A stretch of DNA of 41,753 bases from a virus, in IMG/VR virus record IMGVR_UViG_3300042566_000210, positions 1-41,753 of that record, one strand, 5' to 3'. The notes beneath the pieces are model-generated. The model searched no databases. It was not told the origin of the DNA and saw only the letters and a list, made by a program, of their open reading frames with translations. The position numbers and the translations under genes were made by a program. This document shows positions 8,552 to 16,579 of the stretch, one piece after another; within the stretch, counting starts at the first letter, position 1, and every line of letters starts with the position of its first letter.

Positions 8552-9553
8552 ATGCCTGCAGTTTATCCCGTCTCCGGTGGCTTTGCCACCAACCCCTCGT
8601 ACTCCGGTGCGTTCATCCCCACCCTGTGGTCTGGCAAGTTGCTGGCCAAGTTCTACCAGAACACCATGCTGTCGGAAATCTCCAACACCGACTACGAAGG
8701 TGAACTGAAGAACCAAGGCGATACCGTGCGTATCCGTCTGGCTCCTTCGATCAGCATCTCCGACTACACCGTCGGCCAGAACTTGTCGTACGAAATCCCC
8801 ACTCCTATCTTCCAAGATATGCAAGTGAACAAGGGCAAGTACTTCGGCGTGCAAGTCAACGATGTGTTGGCCTACCAGTCCGACATGAACCTGATGAACA
8901 TGTTCACTGAAGACGCCGCCAAGCAGCTGAAGATCGCCATCGAAAACGAAGTGTTCTTCAACAGTTTCGTGACCGAAGGCCCTGCCGCTGCCAACGAAGG
9001 CGCTACCGCTGGTGCGATCTCTGCTGCCTACAACTTGGGCACTGATACCGCTCCCATCGACCAAGCCACCCCTGAGAACGTCTTGAAGGCGATCCTGCGC
9101 ATGTCCACAGTGTTGGACGAGCAGAACGTGCCTGAAGATGGTCGCTTCTTGGTGATCAGCCCCTTCGACCGCCACCTGTTGATGCAATCCAACATCGCTC
9201 AAGCCTACTTCACTGGCGACTCCCAGTCGACCATCCGCAGTGGCAAGATCGGCATGCTGGACCGCTTCACTGTGTACGTGTCCAACCTGTTGCCAAAAGG
9301 CGCTGCAGGAAAGGCACTGGTCGCTGGTTTGACCGACCCCGCCACTGGTGGTGCTGTGGCTAGCGCCAAGGCCCGTCGTTTGATGGTCGCTGGTACAAAG
9401 GCTGCAACGTCTTTCGCCATGACCGTGAACAAGACTGAGCCTCTGCGCAACCAGACTGACTTCGGCGACATCGTCCGTGGTTTGGCTGTGTATGGCCGCA
9501 AGGTCGTCAAGCCTGAAGCCATGGTCATTGCCCAAGTTGGCTCAGCTACCTGA
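8552..9553 (+). CDS. Major capsid protein
   Basis: This 333-residue protein follows the scaffold gene and has the strongest ribosome binding site seen in the window (TTAGGAGGCCATC before ATG), as expected for the most abundant virion protein. Its start (GAFIPTLWSGKLLAKFYQNT), a region on tolerance to structured loops (GDTVRIRLAPSISISDYTVG) and a C-terminal GDIVRGLAVYGRKVVKPEA match the HK97-like coat proteins of podoviruses. It forms the icosahedral shell and interacts with the portal and scaffold. A factor-independent terminator lies directly behind it. Confidence 0.92.
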   Translation: MPAVYPVSGGFATNPSYSGAFIPTLWSGKLLAKFYQNTMLSEISNTDYEGELKNQGDTVRIRLAPSISISDYTVGQNLSYEIPTPIFQDMQVNKGKYFGVQVNDVLAYQSDMNLMNMFTEDAAKQLKIAIENEVFFNSFVTEGPAAANEGATAGAISAAYNLGTDTAPIDQATPENVLKAILRMSTVLDEQNVPEDGRFLVISPFDRHLLMQSNIAQAYFTGDSQSTIRSGKIGMLDRFTVYVSNLLPKGAAGKALVAGLTDPATGGAVASAKARRLMVAGTKAATSFAMTVNKTEPLRNQTDFGDIVRGLAVYGRKVVKPEAMVIAQVGSAT

Positions 9554-9567
9554 TCGGTGGCACAATG

Positions 9568-9593
9568 AAGGGGCTCTTCGGAGCCCCTTTTTT
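9568..9593 (+). terminator. Rho-independent terminator after the capsid gene
   Basis: A perfect nine-base stem (AAGGGGCTC / GAGCCCCTT) closes over a TTCG tetraloop and runs into six T residues. It should stop most rightward transcription and so set a high coat/scaffold to downstream ratio. Confidence 0.92.
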
Positions 9594-9610
9594 CATTTAA
9601 CGGAGAAACA

Positions 9611-9889
9611 ATGAACATCCTCGAATTGCTCGAACGCCTCGGTGGCGAGATTCTGTCCAACAAAGCCCGCGCTGTTGTTGATGGCAAGATTGTGATTTTG
9701 GCTCGCATGGACGGTGCCGAATGGGTGTACACGACAGAAGGCCAAGACTTGGCCAATGCCCACTCCAACGCCGTTGTCGATGAGGCCGCTGCCAAGACTG
9801 CTGCGAAGCCAGCCCGCTCCAAGAAAGCAGAATCTACCCCTGAAGCTCCTGCTGCGGTAGAATTGGCTGATGTAGAGCCTGAACTGTGA
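9611..9889 (+). CDS. Small hypothetical protein with charged tail
   Basis: 92 residues. The first 55 form a compact domain (LLERLGGEILSNKARAVVDG, then a strand with WVYTTEGQDLA). The rest is an Ala/Lys/Glu/Pro-rich, probably disordered tail. It begins behind ACGGAG just after the capsid terminator and ends eight bases before the adaptor gene. Position suggests a head-completion or capsid-associated role. No family is recognised. Confidence 0.65.
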   Translation: MNILELLERLGGEILSNKARAVVDGKIVILARMDGAEWVYTTEGQDLANAHSNAVVDEAAAKTAAKPARSKKAESTPEAPAAVELADVEPEL

Positions 9890-9897
9890 GGTAGACC

Positions 9898-10575
9898 ATG
9901 GCCACCGTGAAAGTTGTTGACCTGATCGTGAGGGCACAGACGCTCTTGCAGGACGAAGACTCTGTGCGGTGGACCGTTGCCGAGCTGCAGTACTGGCTCA
10001 ACGACGCGTACAAGGAAACCATCGGGTTGCGGCCCGATGTCAACACCAAGACCGCCGAGTTCACCTGCGTGGCCGGACCACGCCAAAACATCACCGGGTC
10101 GTTCCCCAACGCCATCCGGTTGGTTGAGGTTGTGCGCAACCTCGCCACTTCGTCGGACATGTCAAGCATTTACCTGACAACCCGCAAAAGCCTCGACACC
10201 CAGCGCCGCTCTTGGTACTCCGAGACACCGACCGCCACCGTCGAGCTATACACGTTTGATCCCCGCACGCCCAAAGAGTTTCTGGTGTACCCGCCAGCCA
10301 CGACTTCTGCGCGTCTGGAGGTGATCTACTCCGTGCTGCCCGCCGAGCACACGCTCACTGACACCCAGCTGTTCGACCCTACGACTGCCGAGACGATTCG
10401 CATCGACGACATCTTTGCGACCGCACTGTTTGACTACATGATGTACCGTGCATACAGCAAGGACGCCGAGCAGACAGCCATGATGCAGCGGGCCGTCGCG
10501 CACTACCAAGCGTTCCAGAACGCGCTGGGCACGAAACAACAAGTTGACGCTGCCTCGCAGCCGGGAGTTGCGTAA
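9898..10575 (+). CDS. Phage adaptor (DUF6682-like) protein
   Basis: The 225-residue protein has the pattern I recall for the DUF6682 phage adaptor family: an N-terminal helix and RWTVAELQYWLNDAYKE, a strand-rich middle with LVEVVRNL, and a C-terminal helical FDYMMYRAYSKDAE. Adaptors close the portal and connect head to tail. Location after the coat gene and before further neck proteins fits. The next gene's ATG overlaps its stop by one base (TAATG), so their translation is coupled. Confidence 0.8.
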   Translation: MATVKVVDLIVRAQTLLQDEDSVRWTVAELQYWLNDAYKETIGLRPDVNTKTAEFTCVAGPRQNITGSFPNAIRLVEVVRNLATSSDMSSIYLTTRKSLDTQRRSWYSETPTATVELYTFDPRTPKEFLVYPPATTSARLEVIYSVLPAEHTLTDTQLFDPTTAETIRIDDIFATALFDYMMYRAYSKDAEQTAMMQRAVAHYQAFQNALGTKQQVDAASQPGVA

Positions 10576-11183
10576 TGGCAAAAACATGGGATGACTTTCT
10601 TCCGCTGCTGTCGCCGCACCTGAACGACTGCCCGAACGCGACGATGAAGGAGTATCTGGCCATCGTGGCCTCAGACTTCTTCGCCCGCACGTACCTGTGG
10701 CGCGAGCAGATCGACGCGATCTATGTCACCTCCGGCACCGTCGAGTACGACTTGGATGCTGACGCCGTGGTCGAGGACGTAATCTCCGTCATTTACAACG
10801 ACTTGCCGCTTGACCGCACGGACCTGCGCTTGGTCGCCACCCAGAATCTAGGCCAGAAAGGCGACCCCCGGGAGTTCTGGGTCAACGCCGATCGCAGCAT
10901 CTTCATCGCCCCCGTGCCAGATGAGCGGACAGTCTTGAAGGTCTACGCCGTTCTGAAGCCAAGCCGCACAGGCTCCGGCGTGGAAGACTGGATTTATGAG
11001 ACATGGGCCGATACCCTCGTGAGCGGCACCGTTGCGCGACTGGCCATGATCCCGAACAAAGAGTGGACCGACGTGGCCATGGCCACAACCCAGAAGGCCA
11101 TCTACGAGCGGGCCATCACAACTGCCAGAATCCGCGACTTCCGTGGTATCAACTTGATGGTGCGCCAGCGCCCTATTGCCTAA
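10575..11183 (+). CDS. Neck / tail connector-like protein
   Basis: 202 residues beginning MAKTWDDFLPLLSPHLNDCP. The build is an N-terminal helical domain, a central strand-rich part with IYVTSGTVEYDLD, and a helical C-terminus containing a Trp and Arg/Met-rich segment. It resembles the second connector proteins that follow DUF6682 adaptors in many podophages. Translationally coupled to the adaptor gene. It likely sits in the head-tail junction. The assignment rests on position and general appearance. Confidence 0.65.
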   Translation: MAKTWDDFLPLLSPHLNDCPNATMKEYLAIVASDFFARTYLWREQIDAIYVTSGTVEYDLDADAVVEDVISVIYNDLPLDRTDLRLVATQNLGQKGDPREFWVNADRSIFIAPVPDERTVLKVYAVLKPSRTGSGVEDWIYETWADTLVSGTVARLAMIPNKEWTDVAMATTQKAIYERAITTARIRDFRGINLMVRQRPIA

Positions 11184-11191
11184 GGACTGAC

Positions 11192-11524
11192 ATGGCCGAG
11201 AAAATTAAGCTTGTCCAAAACGACACCCGCCCCGCCCTCGTGTGCAACATCACCGATGACACCACCGGCGCACCGGTAGTTCTTACTGGCGCTACGGTCG
11301 TTCTGAAGTTCCGGGCTGCCGGGGCTACCACGCTCACCGCCACTGTGGCGGGCTCCGTGACTGACGGGCCCAACGGCCAAGTCGTGTTCTACCCAGCGTC
11401 TGCTCCAGAGATGCTGCAGGGCGAGCCCGGCGATTACGAAGGCGAGATCGAGATGACGTTCTCCGACGGCCAGATTCAGACCGTGTACGACACGCTGCGC
11501 TTCAAGGTGCGTGAGGACTTCTGA
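11192..11524 (+). CDS. BppU_N-like Ig-fold tail protein
   Basis: The start ATG at 11192 follows TAAGGAC; the open frame extends upstream but only inside the previous gene. The 110 residues fit the BppU_N fold: an opening QNDTRPALVCNITDD, then VVLTGATVVLKFRAAG, a GQVVFYPAS strand, GEPGDYEGEIEMTFSDG, and a final strand with TLRFKV. In other phages this module sits in the upper baseplate and holds fibre or receptor-binding subunits. Here it lies just before fibre-type genes, which fits. It overlaps the next gene by one base. Confidence 0.75.
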   Translation: MAEKIKLVQNDTRPALVCNITDDTTGAPVVLTGATVVLKFRAAGATTLTATVAGSVTDGPNGQVVFYPASAPEMLQGEPGDYEGEIEMTFSDGQIQTVYDTLRFKVREDF

Positions 11525-12225
11525 TGGGAATCCGGGTCACAGGCAACACAACGGCGTCGTCTCTGCGGGCTGTAAAGCCCCGAGTCAGCGTAAGCGCCGT
11601 GCTTGCCGGGGCCAGTGCCAGCGCCGTGACGCCAGCGGTGGATGTGTCCTACATCCTGCTCAACACCAGCGCTTTCTTGGATACGACAGGGCAGTTCAAG
11701 TACGTCCCTGAGATCGTTGTGGTCAGTGACGCCGTGGCCCTTGCAGTCGCCAAGCAGTTCGCGGACACCGTGGATGCGACAACCACTGTCGATGATTTGA
11801 CACTGCAGGTTGTCAAAGGCCTGAATGACTCGATTAGCTTCACGGAAGTGTTTGTGGCTGTGCGGGTGTTTACCCGGGAGTTTGCCGACTACGTGGCCCC
11901 AACAGACAGGCCATACAAGACGACATCCAAGCCGTTCGCTGACACATACTCGATTTCTGACGTGGCGCGTCCTGCCCTGACAAAGCGCGTGTTCGACGGC
12001 GTGGGCATAAACGATTCGCTGGATGCGACGGACGGCTCCCTTTTTGTGTTCGCCAAAGGTGTGACCAACATCGTTTTCGCCGTAGACACCAAAGTGTTTT
12101 CCCACAACAAACCGTTTGGCGATATGATTGGGGCCTCGGACGAGGGCTCTTTGGTCTTGCAGAACTACTGCGACTTCACCTATTTTGCTGAAGACTACGT
12201 CGGCGAACTCAGAACTTTTACCTAG
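11524..12225 (+). CDS. Tail protein with FxD-type 20-residue repeats
   Basis: The start overlaps the previous stop (TGATG). After a Val/Ala/Ser-rich N-terminus the protein carries at least six imperfect copies, about 20-23 residues apart, of a Lys/Arg, aromatic, Asp, hydrophobic, Asp pattern: KQFADTVDA, KGLNDSISF, REFADYVAP, KPFADTYSI, KRVFDGVGI and KPFGDMIGA. The spacing suggests a repeated beta-hairpin rod. Proteins of this kind occur among tail or appendage genes of proteobacterial phages. Length may vary between relatives by gain or loss of repeats. No enzyme motif. Confidence 0.7.
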   Translation: MGIRVTGNTTASSLRAVKPRVSVSAVLAGASASAVTPAVDVSYILLNTSAFLDTTGQFKYVPEIVVVSDAVALAVAKQFADTVDATTTVDDLTLQVVKGLNDSISFTEVFVAVRVFTREFADYVAPTDRPYKTTSKPFADTYSISDVARPALTKRVFDGVGINDSLDATDGSLFVFAKGVTNIVFAVDTKVFSHNKPFGDMIGASDEGSLVLQNYCDFTYFAEDYVGELRTFT

Positions 12226-12235
12226 GAGTATCAGC

Positions 12236-12673
12236 ATGATCAACGATCAGATCAAAATCACCGGCCAAGTGCGCATCGTCGTTACCGGCGCGGACGGCCA
12301 AGTCAAAGACCAGCGCGAAATCAAGAACTTGGTTGTCACTGTCGGCAAAGAATTCATCGCCGCCCGTATGGTCGGCACCCCCACGGCCATGAGCCACATG
12401 GCGCTCGGTTCAACCAACACAGCTGCGGCTGCAGGCAACACTGCACTGGGCGCTGAGCTTGGCCGCGTGGCACTAGCCTCCAGCACCGTCGCTGGCGCTG
12501 TCGTCACCTACACAGCCACATTCCCTGCGGGCACCGCCACTGGCGCTGCCGTTGAGGCTGGCGTGTTCAACGCTGCTTCGGCTGGCACGATGCTGTGCCG
12601 CACAGTGTTCGCGGTGGTCAACAAAGGTGCAGACGACGCCATGAGCGTCACTTGGTCTATCACCGTTTCCTGA
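12236..12673 (+). CDS. Small tail-associated structural protein
   Basis: The start ATG at 12236 lies behind TAGGAG. 145 residues open with a strand (QIKITGQVRIVVTGADG) and a helix with VTVGKEFIAARMVG, then a Gly/Ala-rich region and strand-rich end (DDAMSVTWSITVS). This resembles small proteins that accompany phage tail fibres, and it sits between the repeat protein and a fibre. A role as fibre linker or collar protein is likely but unproven. Confidence 0.65.
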   Translation: MINDQIKITGQVRIVVTGADGQVKDQREIKNLVVTVGKEFIAARMVGTPTAMSHMALGSTNTAAAAGNTALGAELGRVALASSTVAGAVVTYTATFPAGTATGAAVEAGVFNAASAGTMLCRTVFAVVNKGADDAMSVTWSITVS

Positions 12674-12685
12674 TAGGGGCCGCCC

Positions 12686-13588
12686 ATGGCTACGATTGTC
12701 ACCCGAGCTGGTAAGGGGTCTCCGCTGACCAACACGGAGGTCGATGCCAACTTCACGAACCTCAACACTGAGCTTGGGCAAAAGCTCGTAGCCGGTGACG
12801 CCACGTCTGCGAACACAGCTTCCAAGATCGTACAGCGGGACGCCTCAGGCAACTTCAGCGCCGGGACGATTACTGCCGCACTGACTGGAAACGTTACGGG
12901 CAACGTCACCGGAAACGTCACAGGCTCTTCAGGTTCTTGCACGGGTAATGCAGCTACGGCATCCTCAGCCGCAGCTCTGACCTCCGCTACATGGCAGCGA
13001 ATTCAAGGCAACACAATTAACTACGGCTCATATGGGTCTATAGGTGTGTCCGGCACAACAAACGGGTACGCAGGTTTTTCGTTTTCGGATGTGTCCGGCG
13101 CACTGATGATGAGCGCAGCGGCAACAGGGTTTTATTACAACAACAGTACGTGGCGTGTTTATTGGGACGGCTCCGGTAACCAGATCAACACCGGGAACGT
13201 CTCCGCATACGCCTCAGACGAACGACTCAAGAAAAACTGGAGGCGCATTGCCGACCCTGTCGGGATTGTTCGCAGCATTGGTGGCTGGGAGTTTGACTGG
13301 GATTTAGAGGAGTGCGCTAAGTGGGGCTTTAACCCGCCGGCTTCGGACCTTGGCGTATCCGCACAGCGCACTCAAAAGCACGTCCCTTCGGTAGTTTGCC
13401 CTGCTCCTTTTGACTGCGATCCGATCTCAGGAAAAAGCAAGTCTGGCAAGGACTACCTGACAGTTCGGTATGAAGGGCTTGTTCCTGTTTTACTTGCTGC
13501 GGTTGATGCGCAGGCTTCGGAGATTGAAGCTATGAGTTCCAAGATCGCCAGACTCGAGCAGTTGGTTGAAAAACTCATTGAGGGGTAA
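12686..13588 (+). CDS. Tail fibre with self-cleaving S74 chaperone domain
   Basis: The N-terminus carries the frequent fibre-start motif GKGSPLTNTEVDANFTNLN, followed by a helix, repeated GNVTG units (about residues 68-80) and a beta-rich region. The C-terminal third is a peptidase S74 intramolecular chaperone: S177 and K182 in ASDERLKKNW match the Ser-Lys dyad, followed by SIGGWEFDW, LGVSAQRTQKHVPSVV and a C-terminal coiled coil. Known S74 domains drive trimerisation of the fibre and then cut themselves off. The mature fibre would then end at about residue 176. A likely receptor-binding component. Confidence 0.88.
   Translation: MATIVTRAGKGSPLTNTEVDANFTNLNTELGQKLVAGDATSANTASKIVQRDASGNFSAGTITAALTGNVTGNVTGNVTGSSGSCTGNAATASSAAALTSATWQRIQGNTINYGSYGSIGVSGTTNGYAGFSFSDVSGALMMSAAATGFYYNNSTWRVYWDGSGNQINTGNVSAYASDERLKKNWRRIADPVGIVRSIGGWEFDWDLEECAKWGFNPPASDLGVSAQRTQKHVPSVVCPAPFDCDPISGKSKSGKDYLTVRYEGLVPVLLAAVDAQASEIEAMSSKIARLEQLVEKLIEG
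12887..12922 (+). repeat. Three tandem 12-base GNVT-coding units
   Basis: Three copies of a 12-base unit encode Gly-Asn-Val-Thr inside the fibre gene. Third codon positions differ between copies, so the repeat is kept at the protein level and is not a recent duplication. Confidence 0.8.
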
Positions 13589-13590
13589 GT

Positions 13591-14058
13591 ATGGGGACCG
13601 TCACGGCATACAACTTAGCAAACGTCCAAGCTGCACTTGGCGGCGCTAACCCCATTTCCATGAGCGAGTACTATCGCGGCGGTGCGTATGTCCCAGCAAA
13701 CCGGACTATTGCGTATACAGCCCGAGAGCCGGCGACTGGGGAGAACTACAACATGGGTTATTTCGGCCAATCCAAGTACCATTGGTTTGAGACTAGCCAG
13801 AACATTTTAGGCTTTTACTGGAACAACACGTACGTTTACGAAGGGGCTGCAGGCCCAGCAAGCATCACAAGTGGCGGGATAACCTACTACCGAGGCTCGT
13901 TTGTAACTTCGGGGACGAACCCAGACAACGGCGTAACTGTCAATTTTTACGCCATCTACAGAACCTACCCTTCTAGTTACCAACAGGCCATTAACACCGG
14001 TGTCCCGAGCAGTGGAGCTATTTCGCTCAGCCAACTCTACGGGGCAGCAAACCCATAA
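13591..14058 (+). CDS. Fibre-tip-like protein with ISxSxxYxG motifs
   Basis: 155 residues, two bases after the S74 fibre stop. It has a motif at both ends: PISMSEYYRGG near residue 25 and GAISLSQLYGA at the C-terminus. This kind of motif is common at the ends of phage fibre and adhesin proteins. The middle is strand-rich with many Tyr, Asn and Gly residues, like a carbohydrate-binding tip. The tight spacing suggests that it is a tip subunit or partner of the S74 fibre. No family name is certain. Confidence 0.65.
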   Translation: MGTVTAYNLANVQAALGGANPISMSEYYRGGAYVPANRTIAYTAREPATGENYNMGYFGQSKYHWFETSQNILGFYWNNTYVYEGAAGPASITSGGITYYRGSFVTSGTNPDNGVTVNFYAIYRTYPSSYQQAINTGVPSSGAISLSQLYGAANP

Positions 14059-14077
14059 CACCCACTGAAAGGCAAAC

Positions 14078-14536
14078 ATGTTTCCATTGACCGCACTGTT
14101 GGATGTAGGTGGCAAGCTCATCGACAAGCTGATCCCGGACCCTGAGGCCAAGGCCAAAGCGCAGATGGACCTTGCCAAGATGGCACAAGACGGCGAATTG
14201 GCCAAGATGGCCAACGACACCAAGCTAGCCGAACTTGAACACGCAAACACCGACAGCGCTCGGGACATGAACGCCAAGATTCAGGAATCGACTGAAGCTT
14301 CGTGGCTGGCCAAGAACACGGCCTATGCGCTGGACATCGGTATTGTCTCGGCCACCATTTTCTTGGCGTGGTTTGCATTCATCAAAGGCGTGCCACCGCA
14401 AAACAAAGAGTTGGTCTATATGGCCCTTGGCTCGCTCATCACCATGTGCGGCACCGTACTGAACTTCCACCGTGGCAGCTCGCAGGGCTCCAAGGACAAG
14501 GGCGAAGAGAATCGAAAGTTGAAGGAGCTGAAATGA
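14078..14536 (+). CDS. Holin
   Basis: The 152-residue protein has an N-terminal helical part with charged repeats (AKAKAQMDLAKMAQDGELAK), then two clear membrane segments (about residues 76-103 and 107-127) and a hydrophilic C-terminus with FHRGSSQGSKDK, a tail often seen in phage holins. It overlaps the endolysin gene by four bases (ATGA), the classic holin-endolysin pair. Holins form inner-membrane lesions that release the endolysin at the end of infection. It resembles the three-membrane-segment holin family, but only two segments are plain. Confidence 0.82.
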   Translation: MFPLTALLDVGGKLIDKLIPDPEAKAKAQMDLAKMAQDGELAKMANDTKLAELEHANTDSARDMNAKIQESTEASWLAKNTAYALDIGIVSATIFLAWFAFIKGVPPQNKELVYMALGSLITMCGTVLNFHRGSSQGSKDKGEENRKLKELK

Positions 14537-15045
14537 AAGCCAACTTTGAATCCGCGCTGAAAGCCGTCCTCCACCACGAAGGCGGCTACGTAGATCACCC
14601 AAAAGACCCCGGTGGCCGAACCAACCTCGGCGTTACGCAAAAGGTCTGGGAGGAGTGGGTTGGCCACGAGGTAGACGAAAAGACCATGCGGGCCCTGACT
14701 CCTGAGATCGTCGCCCCGATGTACAAAGCCAAGTACTGGGACAAGATCAAAGGAGACGACCTACCTGCAGGCGTTGACTACTGTGTCTTCGATGCTGCCG
14801 TGAACAGCGGCCCGGGGCGCGCTGCCAAGTGGCTTCAAGGCTGCGTTGGCGTGGACCAAGATGGTGGCATCGGCCCGAAGACTCTGGCCGCAGTGGCTGC
14901 CTTTGACCCCGCAGACTTGGTCGAAGATTACGCCAAGCGCCGCCTGTCGTTCTTGATGGACTTGCCCCACTGGGGTACATTCGGTAAAGGCTGGGGTCGA
15001 CGCGTTGCTGCGGTGCAGACAGTCGCCAGTACTATGGCGGCCTAA
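14533..15045 (+). CDS. Endolysin, GH108 family with PG-binding C-terminus
   Basis: The start ATG at 14533 overlaps the holin's stop, behind AAGGAG. The N-terminus holds the GH108 signature: E16 in HHEGGYVDHPKDPGGRTNLG is the expected catalytic acid, followed by the GVT turn. The C-terminal half contains the helical region with VDYCVFDAAVNSGPGRAAKW and a GGIGPKTLAAV stretch, matching the small peptidoglycan-binding domain that is usual in this family. It cleaves peptidoglycan for release of progeny. There is no signal peptide or membrane segment, so export depends on the holin. No Rz/Rz1 spanin genes were recognised nearby. Confidence 0.93.
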   Translation: MKANFESALKAVLHHEGGYVDHPKDPGGRTNLGVTQKVWEEWVGHEVDEKTMRALTPEIVAPMYKAKYWDKIKGDDLPAGVDYCVFDAAVNSGPGRAAKWLQGCVGVDQDGGIGPKTLAAVAAFDPADLVEDYAKRRLSFLMDLPHWGTFGKGWGRRVAAVQTVASTMAA

Positions 15046-15089
15046 CGCGCTGCCAAGTACAATAGTGCCCAGCACATAAGGAGCAGGCA

Positions 15090-16034
15090 ATGCCTCAGAA
15101 ATTTGCGAATAACGCCAGAGCGCTGATTACAGCGGGTATCTCAGACACAGCAACCTCAATTGTCGTTGAGTCCGCTAAAGCCGACCTGTTCCCGGTAGCC
15201 AACGCCAACTTGGCGACCATACCTACTACCAGCAACTGGTTTAAGGCCACGCTGCAGGACTCGCTTGGCAACGTCGAAATCGTGTACGTGCGTACTCGCG
15301 CCGCCGGCTCTGCCATTATGTCAAACGTGCTGCGCGGTCAAGAAGACACGACAGCGCTGGCTTTTTCTGCGGGTACTGTGATCGGCCTGCGCCTCACCGC
15401 GTTGGACATTGAGTCTTCAGCTGGGCTATCCGAAAGTGCCAACACATGGACGTCTACTCAGACATTCTTGCAGCAGATTGACGGTACAGCCAGAGATGCC
15501 GTTAAGTTGAAGACCGCCAGAAATATTGGTGGGGTGAGCTTTGACGGTACTGCCAACATCAACCTCCCCGGCGTCAACACTGCAGGTAATCAGAACACCA
15601 GCGGCAACGCCGCCACAGCTACATACGCCACAACTGCTGGCTCTGCCACAACCGCAACCTCGGCGACAACTGCGACCTCGGCGACAACTGCGACTTCTGC
15701 AAGCACTGCGACCTACGCAACTACAGCTGGCAACGGCGGGGTCACTAGCGTCAACGGCGCTACAGGCGCTGTTAGCGTTGTCAGTGCAACTACAGCAAAC
15801 GTGCTTAGCGCAACTGCTGGCGCATCGGCTGGCGTAGTTGGTACATACGGCACTGTGGTGTCTGGAACTAGCCATTCGCCCGGTGCCACCGCATCTGGCA
15901 GCACTTTGTTTCCGGGTGGAGCAGGGACATGGAGGTGTATGGCAGTTGGAAATGGCTTTCAGTCTTACGCCTTGGGTAGCTGTAACGCGTATTTTTATAC
16001 TGCGTACCCGTCCACATTTTTAAGAATTTCTTGA
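15090..16034 (+). CDS. Tail fibre protein with SATTAT repeats
   Basis: 314 residues behind AAGGAG. The N-terminal domain (about residues 1-110) is a strand-rich attachment module found at the start of many phage fibres (FANNARALITAGISDTATSI and the later LRGQEDTTALAFSAG). The middle has the conserved fibre motif KLKTARNIGGVSFDGTANIN. This is followed by a repetitive rod of Ser, Ala and Thr (about residues 178-215) and a small Gly/Tyr-rich tip. The repeat region is probably a length-variable shaft. A second receptor-binding fibre beside the S74 fibre. Confidence 0.85.
   Translation: MPQKFANNARALITAGISDTATSIVVESAKADLFPVANANLATIPTTSNWFKATLQDSLGNVEIVYVRTRAAGSAIMSNVLRGQEDTTALAFSAGTVIGLRLTALDIESSAGLSESANTWTSTQTFLQQIDGTARDAVKLKTARNIGGVSFDGTANINLPGVNTAGNQNTSGNAATATYATTAGSATTATSATTATSATTATSASTATYATTAGNGGVTSVNGATGAVSVVSATTANVLSATAGASAGVVGTYGTVVSGTSHSPGATASGSTLFPGGAGTWRCMAVGNGFQSYALGSCNAYFYTAYPSTFLRIS
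15648..15728 (+). repeat. SATTAT-coding tandem repeats in fibre shaft
   Basis: Two exact copies of an 18-base unit lie at 15657-15674 and 15675-15692, flanked by degenerate copies that encode Ser-Ala-Thr-Thr-Ala-Thr. Exact neighbours point to recent expansion by slippage, so shaft length could vary between relatives. Confidence 0.85.
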
Positions 16035-16042
16035 GGATCATC

Positions 16043-16294
16043 ATGCAAGCAGAACTGACATCTCTCGAAAACCCAGTGTGGGTTGATGCAGCGCATACAG
16101 CCATCAATTGCGAGATCACGACCAGCCAGTTTGGCGACGAGGTGTTGCCGTTTACGGCCTCTCCAAACGACGTCGAGCCCCATGGCCGCGCAATTTTTGC
16201 AGACATTGTGGCCGGTAAGTATGGCCCGATTGCTGAGTACGTTGCACCACCAGAGCCAGTACAGCCAGATGTGACCGGAGCTCAAACATTGTGA
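16043..16294 (+). CDS. Small fibre-associated (assembly-like) protein
   Basis: The ATG at 16043 is preferred over a TTG at 16031, because GAGGA is placed five bases before it. 83 residues, ending in a Pro-rich tail. The segment GRAIFADIVAGKYGPIAEYV is typical of small proteins encoded right after tail fibre genes and often annotated as tail fibre assembly or tip-attachment proteins. It overlaps the cupin gene by four bases. Role inferred from position and that motif. Confidence 0.65.
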   Translation: MQAELTSLENPVWVDAAHTAINCEITTSQFGDEVLPFTASPNDVEPHGRAIFADIVAGKYGPIAEYVAPPEPVQPDVTGAQTL

Positions 16295-16569
16295 AAACGG
16301 CAGTCCCCCGCTTTGCCGTAACGCAAGACGGCACAACGCTGAACGTCTACCATGTAGAAGCGGGCGAGGGGCTACCCAAACACAGTCATGTTTTTTCGCA
16401 CTTAACCGTGTGTCACGCTGGCTCCATAAGAGTCAGCAACGAGCGCCGCAGTTTGGTGATGACCAAAAACACGCAACCGGTAAACCTCGTCGCTGATGAG
16501 TGGCATGAAATCGAAGCGCTCGAAGACGGCACAGTGTTTGTGAACGTCTTTGCAGAGGGTAAAAGTTGA
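16291..16569 (+). CDS. Small cupin-fold protein with four-His site
   Basis: GTG start at 16291 inside the stop of the previous gene (GTGA overlap). In 92 residues it shows a cupin motif 1 with HSH at positions 31-33 and His 37 where the usual Glu would be, followed by Gly 44. A second motif carries His 72 (ADEWHEIEA). Four His residues could bind a single metal, as in small one-domain cupins. Cupins have many roles, from sugar isomerases to sensors. In a phage fibre cluster it may modify a surface glycan or act as a small virion part. The reaction is unknown. Confidence 0.72.
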   Translation: MKTAVPRFAVTQDGTTLNVYHVEAGEGLPKHSHVFSHLTVCHAGSIRVSNERRSLVMTKNTQPVNLVADEWHEIEALEDGTVFVNVFAEGKS

Positions 16570-16579
16570 GGTCAACAAT

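Noticed and set aside
8534-9535. 333-residue open frame antisense to the capsid gene
   Set aside because: A shadow of the well-supported capsid gene; His/Gly-rich nonsense-like sequence.
15058-15063. TACAAT as a possible -10 box before the second fibre gene
   Set aside because: No usable -35 box at the right distance and the gene has a normal AAGGAG site; too weak to list.
15648-15728. Tandem repeats considered as a CRISPR array or a diversity-generating template
   Set aside because: In-frame coding repeats with no spacers, and no reverse transcriptase gene in the window.
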